Both the position numbers and the translations under genes were made by a program. This document shows, in pieces, positions 56,961-64,000 of a stretch of DNA of 64,000 nt. The DNA is from Pedobacter yonginensis. GTDB lineage: Bacteria; Bacteroidota; Bacteroidia; Sphingobacteriales; Sphingobacteriaceae. Numbering within the stretch: position 1 is the first letter of the stretch; each line of letters starts with the position of its first letter. Location of the stretch: the NCBI RefSeq assembly GCF_003173595.1, contig NZ_QGNZ01000001.1, positions 372,001-436,000 of the forward strand, given 5' to 3'. The notes under the pieces were generated by a model. The model ran no database searches, was not told the DNA's origin, and saw only the letters and a program-made list of their open reading frames with translations.

Positions 56961-58469
56961 TTAAAATCTGGTTTGTTGATCTGTTTTTTTACTAATCATC
57001 AATAAACCTAAAAATGTAATTAAACCGTTAATTAAAATCAGTTCAACACTAAAAACATATCCGCCTAATAATGTGGTCGAAAACGTTGCAAGCAAGTAAC
57101 ATAAAAAAGGCGATAAAATGCAAACTATTGGTACTAATTTATCATGTAAACCTCGTTTTTTTACAAATAAACCAAAACTATACAAACCCAAAAGCGGACC
57201 ATAAGTATAGGAGGCAATGGTAAAAATTAAACTAACCACCGAAGAACTGTTTAGTGCATTAATCACAATAATCACCAAAAACATCAAGAGGGAAAAGGCA
57301 ACATGCACCGTATGGCGTTTTCTAACCGCAGTGGCTTCATTTAATTTCTCTGCTTTATCCATACCCAGAAAATCGACACAGAATGAGGTTGTAAGGGCGG
57401 TTAATGCAGAATCTGTCGTGGCAAAGGTTGCAGCCGTTAAACCCAACATAAAGATAATGGCCGGCAAAGCACCTAAATTGTTAAGTGCAATTTCTGGGAA
57501 CAATAAATCGGTTCTAGGTTTTGAGGTAATGTGATCCAATGGAATATCGATGCCGTTTTTTGCAGCGAAAATGTATAAAAGTGCACCCACGCTCAAGAAA
57601 AAAACATTTAAAATCACAAATACGCCTGTAAACGTAAACATGTTTTTTTGCGCTTCTTTGATGGTTTTCATGCTTAGGTTTTTCTGCATTAAATCTTGAT
57701 CCAGACCCGTCATGGCAATGGTTACGAAAATACCGCCGATGAATTGTTTACTGAAGTAGAACTTGTTTGTAAGGAAATCATTCAAGAAAAATATTTTAGA
57801 ATAACTGCTGTTTTTAACCGTTTCAAAGGCTTCTGGAATGTTGAAGTTTAACGAGTTGCAAATGAAATAAATGGTTAGAAAAACCGATAAAACCAGAAAG
57901 AAAGTTTGTAAAGTATCGGTTATGATAATGGTTTTTAAGCCACCTTTAAACGTGTACGACCAAATTAGTGCTAAAGAAATCAGTACGGTTAACCAAAACG
58001 GAACACCATAATTATCAAATATAAAACGTTGTAAAACAATAACAACCAAGTATAAACGGGTGGCAGAGCCTAAAGTTCTGCTCAATAGAAAGATAGATGC
58101 GGCTGTTTTGTAGCTGTAATGCCCAAGTCGCTTTTCAATATAACTGTAAATGGAAGTCAAATTCATTCTATAGTAAAGCGGCAATAAAACGGTGGCAATA
58201 ATGATGAAGCCAACTGCATTGCCCAATACGAACTGAAAATATTGAAATTGATTTCCCGCCGGAGCACCCACTTCGCCAGGAACAGAAATAAAGGTAACCC
58301 CAGATAGTGCGGTACCAATCATACCAAAGGCCACCAAATACCATTTAGAGTTCTTATTGGCGGTAAAAAAAGTAGCATTATCGGAAGAGTTTTTTGAAGT
58401 TGCAAAGGAGATGATAATCAGTAGTAGAAAATAACCGATTAAGAAACATAATAGGATGGTTGGCGACAT
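56961..58469 (-). CDS. Sodium:solute symporter (SSS family)
   Basis: The protein has 502 residues and about 13 membrane helices. SSS features are FATSKNSSDNATFFTANKNSKWYLVAFGMIGTALSGVTF near the N-terminus, GLDQDLMQKNLSMKTIKEAQKNM in the middle and AATFATTDSALTALTTSFCVDFL with the sodium-site Ser/Thr. It co-transports a small solute with sodium; the solute is not predictable. It lies upstream of the LOG gene on the same strand. Confidence 0.92.
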   Translation of the reverse strand: MSPTILLCFLIGYFLLLIIISFATSKNSSDNATFFTANKNSKWYLVAFGMIGTALSGVTFISVPGEVGAPAGNQFQYFQFVLGNAVGFIIIATVLLPLYYRMNLTSIYSYIEKRLGHYSYKTAASIFLLSRTLGSATRLYLVVIVLQRFIFDNYGVPFWLTVLISLALIWSYTFKGGLKTIIITDTLQTFFLVLSVFLTIYFICNSLNFNIPEAFETVKNSSYSKIFFLNDFLTNKFYFSKQFIGGIFVTIAMTGLDQDLMQKNLSMKTIKEAQKNMFTFTGVFVILNVFFLSVGALLYIFAAKNGIDIPLDHITSKPRTDLLFPEIALNNLGALPAIIFMLGLTAATFATTDSALTALTTSFCVDFLGMDKAEKLNEATAVRKRHTVHVAFSLLMFLVIIVINALNSSSVVSLIFTIASYTYGPLLGLYSFGLFVKKRGLHDKLVPIVCILSPFLCYLLATFSTTLLGGYVFSVELILINGLITFLGLLMISKKTDQQTRF

Positions 58470-58625
58470 AGTTTTGTTTTAAGCTGCTAAATGTAAGAAT
58501 TTGCAATTTAAATAAATAGTTCATTTCTTCAATAATCAAATGTTAACAGATGCATTAAACCAAATTACAAGGGATACCAATCAACTTTCTAACCGATTAA
58601 TAAACATTTTATATATTTTTGTAAC

Positions 58626-59243
58626 ATGAATTTTTCATCCAAACTGCTCGAAGATGCGGTAAACGAATTCTCTAAATTACCAGGGGTTGGGCAGAAGACA
58701 GCGTTGCGATTGGTTTTGCATCTTTTAAATAAAGAACAAGAGGAAGTTAACCAGTTTGGAAATACCTTGATTAAACTTAAACAGCAGATAAAAAATTGCA
58801 GCATCTGCAATAATATTTCCGATTATACCGTTTGCGAAATCTGTACATCACATAAGAGAGATAAAGAAACCATCTGCGTAGTTGAAGACACCCGAGATGT
58901 AATGGCCATTGAAAACACCTCCCAATATTTTGGTGTGTATCACGTTTTGGGTGGATTAATTTCCCCAATGGATGGAATTGGTCCGGCAGATTTATTTATA
59001 GACGGCCTAGTTTCGAGAGTTGGAACAGGCGATATTAAGGAAGTAATTTTAGCCCTTAGTCCGAATATGGAAGGCGATACCACACTTTTTTACCTCTATA
59101 AAAAGTTGAAGGAATTTAACGTGCCAATTACCACCATTGCCAGAGGAATTGCCTTTGGTGGCGAATTGGAATATACAGATGAAATTACATTGGGCCGTTC
59201 GATCATTACTCGGGTGCCTTATGAAAACGCCATGATGAAATAA
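58626..59243 (+). CDS. recR: Recombination protein RecR
   Basis: The protein has 205 residues. HhH region ELSKLPGVGQKTALRL-like (FSKLPGVGQKTALRLVLHLL), a C4 zinc finger (CSICNNISDYTVCEIC), a Toprim domain (CVVEDTRDVMAIENTSQYFGVYHVLGGLISPMDGIGP) and the C-terminal Walker-like RGIAFGGELEYTDEITLGRSI are all present. It acts with RecO in RecA loading at gaps. The next gene begins 3 bases after the stop, so the two are probably co-transcribed. Confidence 0.96.
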   Translation: MNFSSKLLEDAVNEFSKLPGVGQKTALRLVLHLLNKEQEEVNQFGNTLIKLKQQIKNCSICNNISDYTVCEICTSHKRDKETICVVEDTRDVMAIENTSQYFGVYHVLGGLISPMDGIGPADLFIDGLVSRVGTGDIKEVILALSPNMEGDTTLFYLYKKLKEFNVPITTIARGIAFGGELEYTDEITLGRSIITRVPYENAMMK

Positions 59244-59246
59244 GTG

Positions 59247-59981
59247 ATGAAGCATTTGCTCGTTTTATTGGCTTGTATGAGTTTAACTTTTGCGCTCCAC
59301 GCACAGGTTAAAATTCACTCGCACAACGATTACACCCATCAAAATCCATTTTTCGAAGCTGTTGAAAATAAAGCTTTCTCAATTGAGGCTGATATTTTTT
59401 TAGTTGGGAATTCCCTAGTGGTATCGCATAGCAGAAAAGAAATAAATGCAGCGCACACCTTGGATAAAATGTACCTGGAACCCATTAAACAATTCGCTAA
59501 AACCAATCAGTTCTATGCCTTTCAATTGATGATTGATGTTAAAGATAGTTTCAATTTAACCTACCCAGTATTACTCAAGACTTTAAAAAAATATCAGAGC
59601 AGCTTTGCAAGAAATGGGCTAAAGGTTTCGGTTGTAATTAGTGGAAACCGCCCCAAAGATGCTGATTTTCATAATTACACAGCCATAATGTTTGATGGCT
59701 TGCCCAACCACAATTATGCACCAGAAGATTTGGAGAAGGTGGTAATGATTAGCGATAACTTTGCAACCTATTCTCGGTGGAAAGGCATCGGTGAAATTTC
59801 TGAAACCGATCGAGCCAAACTAAAAGAATTGATTGATAACGCACATAAAATTGGCAAGCCTTTTCGGTTTTGGAACGCACCAGATCACGCGGCTGGTTGG
59901 AAGTTACTAAATAGTTTAGGCGCCGATATTATCAACACCGATCAGGTTAGCCAAGCAACAAATTATTTCAAAATAAAATAG
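59247..59981 (+). CDS. Secreted PI-PLC/GDPD-superfamily protein (AIM6-like)
   Basis: From ATG 59247 the product has 244 residues; a GTG at 59244 is less likely. The signal peptide ends at ALHAQV. The core has HSHNDYTHQNPFFEAVENKAFSIEADIF with the His-Asn-Asp and Glu-x-Asp residues, VSHSRKE with a second His, and FRFWNAPDHAAGWKLLNSLGADIINTD, a GDPD-like C-terminal strand. The pattern is that of AIM6-like members of the phosphodiesterase TIM barrels. The substrate is unknown. Confidence 0.82.
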   Translation: MKHLLVLLACMSLTFALHAQVKIHSHNDYTHQNPFFEAVENKAFSIEADIFLVGNSLVVSHSRKEINAAHTLDKMYLEPIKQFAKTNQFYAFQLMIDVKDSFNLTYPVLLKTLKKYQSSFARNGLKVSVVISGNRPKDADFHNYTAIMFDGLPNHNYAPEDLEKVVMISDNFATYSRWKGIGEISETDRAKLKELIDNAHKIGKPFRFWNAPDHAAGWKLLNSLGADIINTDQVSQATNYFKIK

Positions 59982-60004
59982 GAACCCTCAAATCCTAATA
60001 TTTG

Positions 60005-60847
60005 ATGGATAAATACGATACAACAAAAATGAATTTGAAAGATAAAGTAATCATCATCACGGGCGCGTCAAGCGGGATCGGGAAATCTTGTGCAGAAGAA
60101 TTTGCCAAACGCGGTGCAAATCTGGTTTTGGCGGCAAGACAATACGTAACCCTATGCGAAATCACGGCTGATTTGGAAAAGCGATATGGAATTAGAGCCG
60201 TTGCTGTTCAGGCCGATGTAAGTAAAGAAGCCGATTGCGAATTAATTGTTAAGCAAACGTTGGTGTCTTTTAATAAAATTGATATTCTAGTTAACAATGC
60301 AGGTTTATCTATGCGGGCCTTATTTAACGATTTAGATCTATCTGTACTTAAAAATTTAATGGATGTAAACTTTTGGGGCACAGTTTATTGCACCAAATAT
60401 GCCTTACCAGAGATTTTAAAAACCAAAGGTACGGTAGTAGGCATCTCATCCATAGCAGGTTATCGCGGGTTGCCAGGTAGAACAGGTTATTCTGCATCTA
60501 AATTCGCAATGAATGGCTTTATGGAATCATTACGCACAGAGCTTTTAAAAACAGGCGTAAATGTTTTGGTGGCTTGCCCAGGTTTTACCACATCAAATAT
60601 CCGCGTAGCAGCGCTTGCTAAAGATGGTGTTGCCCATGGCGAAACGAGCATGGAAGAAGGTAAAATGATGACATCCGAAGAAGTAGCTTCCATTATTGCC
60701 GATGGTGTAGAGAAACGGAAACGTACCTTGGTGATGACGGGGCAAGGTAAATTAGCCGTTTGGATGAACAAACTTTTCCCCGCCTTTGTAGATAAAAAGG
60801 TATTTGATTTATTTGCAAAAGAAAAGAACCCTTTGATAAAATCATAA
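60005..60847 (+). CDS. Short-chain dehydrogenase/reductase
   Basis: From ATG 60005 the product has 280 residues. The cofactor motif is TGASSGIG (about residues 18-25), NNAG is at about residue 97, and the catalytic Ser and YSASK (Tyr, Lys) are at about 150-170. A C-terminal extension is typical of the DHRS7-like SDR group. The ATG at 60029 (MNLKDKVIIITG) is an alternative start. The substrate is unknown. It follows the AIM6-like gene by 23 bases. Confidence 0.93.
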   Translation: MDKYDTTKMNLKDKVIIITGASSGIGKSCAEEFAKRGANLVLAARQYVTLCEITADLEKRYGIRAVAVQADVSKEADCELIVKQTLVSFNKIDILVNNAGLSMRALFNDLDLSVLKNLMDVNFWGTVYCTKYALPEILKTKGTVVGISSIAGYRGLPGRTGYSASKFAMNGFMESLRTELLKTGVNVLVACPGFTTSNIRVAALAKDGVAHGETSMEEGKMMTSEEVASIIADGVEKRKRTLVMTGQGKLAVWMNKLFPAFVDKKVFDLFAKEKNPLIKS

Positions 60848-60956
60848 ATTAGTCTGTAGGTGAGTGGATGATGATCTATCAACAATAAAATCATAAAAGA
60901 ATCTATTAAACCAACAATTACGTTAATCTACTGTTGAAAGAGAAAACCCTTTTTGT

Positions 60957-61799
60957 ATGCTTAAAAAATTAGTTCTCATCATGCTTTTGTTTCAAACAAT
61001 CCTAAGTTCTGCACAGGTAAAAACAGCAAAAAATATCAATTATGCATCAAATACAAATGAAGCAAATACGCTGAATGTTTTTTATAAAAATGATGATGTA
61101 AAAGATAAGCCTGTTTTAATTTTTATTCATGGTGGTTCTTGGAGTAGCGGCAAAAAGGAGACCTACTGGTGGCTAGGGAGAAACTTCGCTAGAAAAGGTA
61201 TCGTAACCGTAATTATCAATTACCCATTGGCTCCAAACGTTCAGTATGAAAAAATGGGCGATGATTGTGCTGCAGCCGTGAAATGGGTTCAGGCCAACAT
61301 TTCAAACTACTCGGCAAGTCCAGAAAAGATCTTTGTAATGGGGCATTCAGCCGGTGCTCATCTTGGTGAGTTAATCAACGCTGATCCAAAATATTTTAAA
61401 CACGTTGGCATAAAAAATCCGATAAAGGGAATGATTCTCAACGATCCCTTTGGGCTGGACATGAAAGAATATCTAACAACTGCAGAAAAAGACGATTTTT
61501 ATTTCGATTTCATCAGAACATTTACCGATCAACCTTCGGTTTGGCAAGTAGCTTCTCCTTTAAATTACGTAGGCAACATCAAAAATCCTCATCTACTTTT
61601 TTATGGAAGTAAAACTTACGGCGCCATCAAATTGCAAACTCCACGACTGTACGAAAAGCTTAAGGCCAATCAAGTACCTGTGGAAATCAAAGAAATTAAA
61701 GGCAAAAGCCATGTACCGATGATTAGCCAGATGATATTTGGCGGTAACGACTTGTATAAAGATATGGTTGCTTTTATGCTTCGGGTTTCGGCTAAGTAG
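60957..61799 (+). CDS. Secreted alpha/beta hydrolase (esterase/lipase-like)
   Basis: The protein has 280 residues, with a signal peptide ending at LSSAQV. The oxyanion motif HGGSW, the nucleophile Ser in MGHSAGAH, and the His in GKSHVPMI are visible; the acidic residue is less clear. It resembles the BD-FAE/hormone-sensitive-lipase-like carboxylesterases and kynurenine formamidase-like enzymes. It is periplasmic and of unknown substrate. Confidence 0.87.
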   Translation: MLKKLVLIMLLFQTILSSAQVKTAKNINYASNTNEANTLNVFYKNDDVKDKPVLIFIHGGSWSSGKKETYWWLGRNFARKGIVTVIINYPLAPNVQYEKMGDDCAAAVKWVQANISNYSASPEKIFVMGHSAGAHLGELINADPKYFKHVGIKNPIKGMILNDPFGLDMKEYLTTAEKDDFYFDFIRTFTDQPSVWQVASPLNYVGNIKNPHLLFYGSKTYGAIKLQTPRLYEKLKANQVPVEIKEIKGKSHVPMISQMIFGGNDLYKDMVAFMLRVSAK

Positions 61800-61806
61800 C
61801 TGATTT

Positions 61807-62778
61807 CTAAGAAACTGAATTTGGGTTTTTAGCGTTTTCTAGGGTGCTTATGGTATGGTTTAATTTGCTGTAATCCAAAACAGTTTTGCCATCTTCGTTG
61901 TGGTGATGCATAATTTCAAATTTTGCGTTCATCTCAATATCTTCATCTTGATAGCTTGTTCTGGTGTGGATGGTTTCGGCGAAAGTATCATCAAAAGCCT
62001 TTAAAATGACGAAGATTTCAACCTCCGCAACCTTTAACTCCGCTAAAGTTTTTTCAAACAGCGGGCTATCTTCTGTAATGGGATGAACTACGGTCCAGTT
62101 TAATGAAAGCACGCTAATTTTATTGCGTTCTAAATCGAGAGGATAGAAACTTCTTTTCAACTGCCCGTCAATGGTTTCATTAAAAGTCATAAACATTTGC
62201 ACTTCAACATCAATCAAAGAGTTACGGCGAAGATTCACCAACCTAAACATTAAACCCGTTCTGTTTTGATAGGGGGCAATTACCATCTTCTTACTGAAAG
62301 TGACTTTAGAGGTTGGCCTACTAAAGCGACCATAGAGTAAACCAGTGGCCAACGCAAAAGCCAGTAACCCAAGCATACTTTCAAAGGCGGCCAAAATACT
62401 GGTGATGAAACCTTGAGGGGAGATGTGTCCGTAGCCCACTGTAGAAATGGTTTGGGCAGAAAAGAAAAAAGCATCGAAAAACTGGTCTCTTAATGTTAAT
62501 CCTTTAGCACCATCTAAATTTTCTATTCCAACAATGTTGTATGCAATTGCGAAGAGCGTGTTTACAATGAGGTAAACCGTTAAAATTACCACGAAGAAAC
62601 GTGGCCAGCTCATGGTAACCAATCGGGTGTAGGTATCGTCAAACTTAAACCAAGGTAAGCCTGTTCTTTCTATATTTGGAGTACCATCGGTATTCAATAC
62701 CCGTTGATTTTTGATTACTGGGGCAGAGCCGAAACCCAGATCATCATTAAATTGTACTTTTCTTTTAAAGAAAGCCAT
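61807..62778 (-). CDS. Inward-rectifier potassium channel (KirBac-like)
   Basis: The protein has 323 residues. Two membrane helices (about 55-80 and 125-150) flank the pore loop with the potassium selectivity filter TVGYG (ISTVGYGHISP). The long C-terminal cytoplasmic immunoglobulin-like domain (VTFSKKMVIAPYQNRTGLMFRLVN, NLRRNSLIDVEVQMFM) is characteristic of Kir channels. The gene is divergent from trpD; the promoters must share the 62779-62836 region. Confidence 0.92.
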   Translation of the reverse strand: MAFFKRKVQFNDDLGFGSAPVIKNQRVLNTDGTPNIERTGLPWFKFDDTYTRLVTMSWPRFFVVILTVYLIVNTLFAIAYNIVGIENLDGAKGLTLRDQFFDAFFFSAQTISTVGYGHISPQGFITSILAAFESMLGLLAFALATGLLYGRFSRPTSKVTFSKKMVIAPYQNRTGLMFRLVNLRRNSLIDVEVQMFMTFNETIDGQLKRSFYPLDLERNKISVLSLNWTVVHPITEDSPLFEKTLAELKVAEVEIFVILKAFDDTFAETIHTRTSYQDEDIEMNAKFEIMHHHNEDGKTVLDYSKLNHTISTLENAKNPNSVS

Positions 62779-62793
62779 ATATTTTAGAAAGAT

Positions 62794-62824
62794 TTTGGAA
62801 TATTAAAAATAATGTCAATATTTG
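62794..62824 (+). promoter_or_regulatory. Promoter of the trp leader
   Basis: TTTG ending at 62797 is followed after exactly 19 bases by AATATTTG (62817-62824), matching TTG-N19-TAnnTTTG with one mismatch in the -7 box. The start point would fall around 62830, only a few bases before the leader ATG at 62837. Confidence 0.65.
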
Positions 62825-62836
62825 TTCAATACAAAC

Positions 62837-62890
62837 ATGATAATTAAAAACTTAAATAACAATTGGTGGTGGCATAACGAAATTCGTTAG
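62837..62890 (+). CDS. trpL: trp operon leader peptide with three consecutive Trp codons
   Basis: The 17-residue frame reads MIIKNLNNNWWWHNEIR and ends with TAG at 62888-62890. Three TGG codons in a row (62864-62872) just upstream of a terminator and 170 bases upstream of trpD are the signature of ribosome-mediated attenuation: a ribosome that stalls for lack of charged tRNA-Trp leaves the following RNA free to form the antiterminator. The peptide itself is probably discarded. Confidence 0.88.
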   Translation: MIIKNLNNNWWWHNEIR

Positions 62891-62966
62891 GCAAATTTTA
62901 TTGTTATATATTTTAAAATATTTAAACACAATTAAAAGGATTGCCCAAAAAGCAATCCTTTTTTTA
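62890..62966 (+). promoter_or_regulatory. trp attenuator: antiterminator and intrinsic terminator
   Basis: Terminator: AAAGGATTGC (62935-62944) pairs perfectly with GCAATCCTTT (62952-62961) and is followed by a T run. Antiterminator: GGCAAATTTTATTGT (62890-62904), starting inside the leader stop codon, pairs with ACAATTAAAAGGATTGCC (62928-62945) in three blocks of 5, 4 and 5 bp. It encloses the self-complementary ATATTTTAAAATAT (62908-62921) and sequesters the 5' arm of the terminator. A ribosome at the leader stop codon would cover 62890-62904 and allow termination; a ribosome stalled on the Trp codons would not. Confidence 0.85.
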
Positions 62967-62980
62967 TTAAAAATCGCTTC

Positions 62981-63042
62981 GGTTCGTATCCTCACGAAAC
63001 GAATTGGATTAAAATTATTATTGGTTCGTGGGCACACGAAAC
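62981..63042 (+). promoter_or_regulatory. Two GGTTCGT-N6-ACGAAAC palindromes upstream of trpD
   Basis: The first lies at 62981-63000 and the second at 63023-63042. They have the same arms and different centres, 42 bases apart (about four helical turns). They lie in the leader between the attenuator and the trpD start. They could be protein-binding sites on the DNA or tandem hairpins in the RNA. Confidence 0.5.
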
Positions 63043-63063
63043 AAAGATTGAGCGCATACAAAC

Positions 63064-64000
63064 ATGAAAAAGATATTAAACCATTTATTTGAGAATAAGA
63101 GCTTTAGCAGAGAAGAGGCCAAGAATATCCTAATTTCCATCACACAGGGCGAATTTAACGCATCGCAAATTGCAGCCTTTATTACCGCCTATGCCATGCG
63201 TAATATAACGGTTGATGAATTGCAGGGTTTTCGTGATGCCATGCTCGATTTGGCTTTAAAAACAGATTTCTCCAATTACGAACTTATCGATCTTTGTGGT
63301 ACAGGTGGAGATGGAAAAGACACCTTCAACATTTCTACACTATCCTCTTTTGTAGTGGCAGGAGCAGGCTATCAAGTGGCAAAACATGGTAATTATGGCG
63401 TTTCTTCAGGATGTGGTTCATCCAATGTAATGGAATATTTGGGCTACAATTTTACCAACGATCAGGATGTGCTGAAAAGGAATTTAGATACCGCCGGAAT
63501 ATGCTTTTTACACGCGCCATTGTTTAACCCCGCAATGAAAATTGTAGCGCCAATTCGTAAAGATTTGGGCATTAAAACATTCTTTAACATGCTGGGCCCG
63601 ATGGTTAATCCATCTCAGCCTAAATATCAAATGGTGGGTGTTTTTAGTTTAGAATTGGCTAGGCTTTACAATTACCTATACCAAGATACCACCAAAAGCT
63701 ACACCATTGTGCATGCGCTAGAAGGTTACGACGAGATTTCATTAACATGCGATGTGAAGACCTTTAACAATAAAGGCGAAAGCATTTTAACTTTAAGCGA
63801 TATGGGCTTTGAAAAGGTTTCTACCACAGATATTAAAGGCGGTGATACGGTAGAATCTTCTGCCAAAATATTTATGGATGTTTTGAATGGTGAAGCCACA
63901 GATGTTCAAACCAATGTGGTGCTTTGTAATTCTGCCCTAGCCATAAAAACCATAAAACCGACAGCAACCTTCGCCGATTGCTTCTATGAAGCAGAAGAAT
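63064..64000 (+). CDS. trpD: Anthranilate phosphoribosyltransferase, 5' part (cut by window end)
   Basis: An ATG at 63064 opens a frame that stays open to the end of the window, giving 312 of the usual 330 or so codons. It transfers phosphoribose from PRPP to anthranilate in tryptophan synthesis. Family motifs: LCGTGGDGKDTFNIST (PRPP and anthranilate site), KHGNYGVSSGCGSSN, HAPLFNPAMK, and RKDLGIKTFFNMLGPMVNPS. It is the first structural gene after the trp leader and attenuator, so trpE and trpG must lie elsewhere or further downstream. Confidence 0.96.
   Translation, partial: MKKILNHLFENKSFSREEAKNILISITQGEFNASQIAAFITAYAMRNITVDELQGFRDAMLDLALKTDFSNYELIDLCGTGGDGKDTFNISTLSSFVVAGAGYQVAKHGNYGVSSGCGSSNVMEYLGYNFTNDQDVLKRNLDTAGICFLHAPLFNPAMKIVAPIRKDLGIKTFFNMLGPMVNPSQPKYQMVGVFSLELARLYNYLYQDTTKSYTIVHALEGYDEISLTCDVKTFNNKGESILTLSDMGFEKVSTTDIKGGDTVESSAKIFMDVLNGEATDVQTNVVLCNSALAIKTIKPTATFADCFYEAEE

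Noticed and set aside
62901-63092. 63-codon frame across the trp leader region starting at a TTG
   Set aside because: It spans the attenuator terminator and overlaps the trpD start in another frame; the WWW leader frame explains the region better.

Overview
The window looks like chromosomal DNA of a member of the Bacteroidota, most likely a Sphingobacteriaceae (Pedobacter-like) bacterium. This is inferred from family content and signals, not from a database match. The pointers are a FecI-type sigma factor/FecR/SusC/SusD cluster, a MurF-alanine racemase fusion, many secreted enzymes with short 'AQ'-type signal peptides, DUF4369 thioredoxins, low GC, and tRNA promoters that fit the Bacteroidota pattern TTG-N19-TAnnTTTG.

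Layout. 1-11 kb: the 3' end of a GH89 alpha-N-acetylglucosaminidase gene and a Gfo/Idh/MocA oxidoreductase, a LuxR-type regulator, a DUF1349 protein, an alpha/beta hydrolase of the chloroperoxidase type, a GxGYxYP protein, and an outer-membrane-like protein with a YncE/phosphoesterase protein. 11-17.5 kb: methionine aminopeptidase, an HD hydrolase, a PAP2 phosphatase, small proteins, and two tandem PqiA-like membrane proteins that both start with TTG. 17.6-27.1 kb: a fecI-fecR-susC-susD-tlpA-tlpA cluster with strong RNA hairpins in its spacers. 27.7-31 kb: a GH2 beta-galactosidase. 31-45 kb: single genes of mixed function (response regulator, Tag, GlxA-type regulator, DinB, DUF1801, DoxX, DUF2147, BNR protein, TIM-barrel hydrolase, TerC, dienelactone hydrolase, 2OG oxygenase, SRPBCC, LLM monooxygenase, TatA, cytochrome c). 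Two small genes not previously obvious (36 and 53 codons) sit in the gaps. 45.5-49.7 kb: two almost identical tRNA-Leu/tRNA-Gly pairs in direct orientation flank an AT-rich segment with two secreted proteins of unknown role. 49.7-55 kb: RecX, MurF-Alr, then five tandem copies of a ~310-bp non-coding repeat, then a DUF502 membrane protein. 55-62.8 kb: two paralogous unknown proteins, LOG protein, sodium:solute symporter, RecR, a PI-PLC/GDPD-like protein, an SDR, an alpha/beta hydrolase and a KirBac-type channel. The window ends inside trpD.

The most informative hidden element is upstream of trpD. A 17-residue leader peptide with three consecutive Trp codons is followed immediately by a well-formed antiterminator and an intrinsic terminator. 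This is a complete ribosome-mediated trp attenuator. The 310-bp repeat array, built from two related hairpin modules in opposite orientation, and the duplicated tRNA pair around an inserted segment are the next most interesting items.
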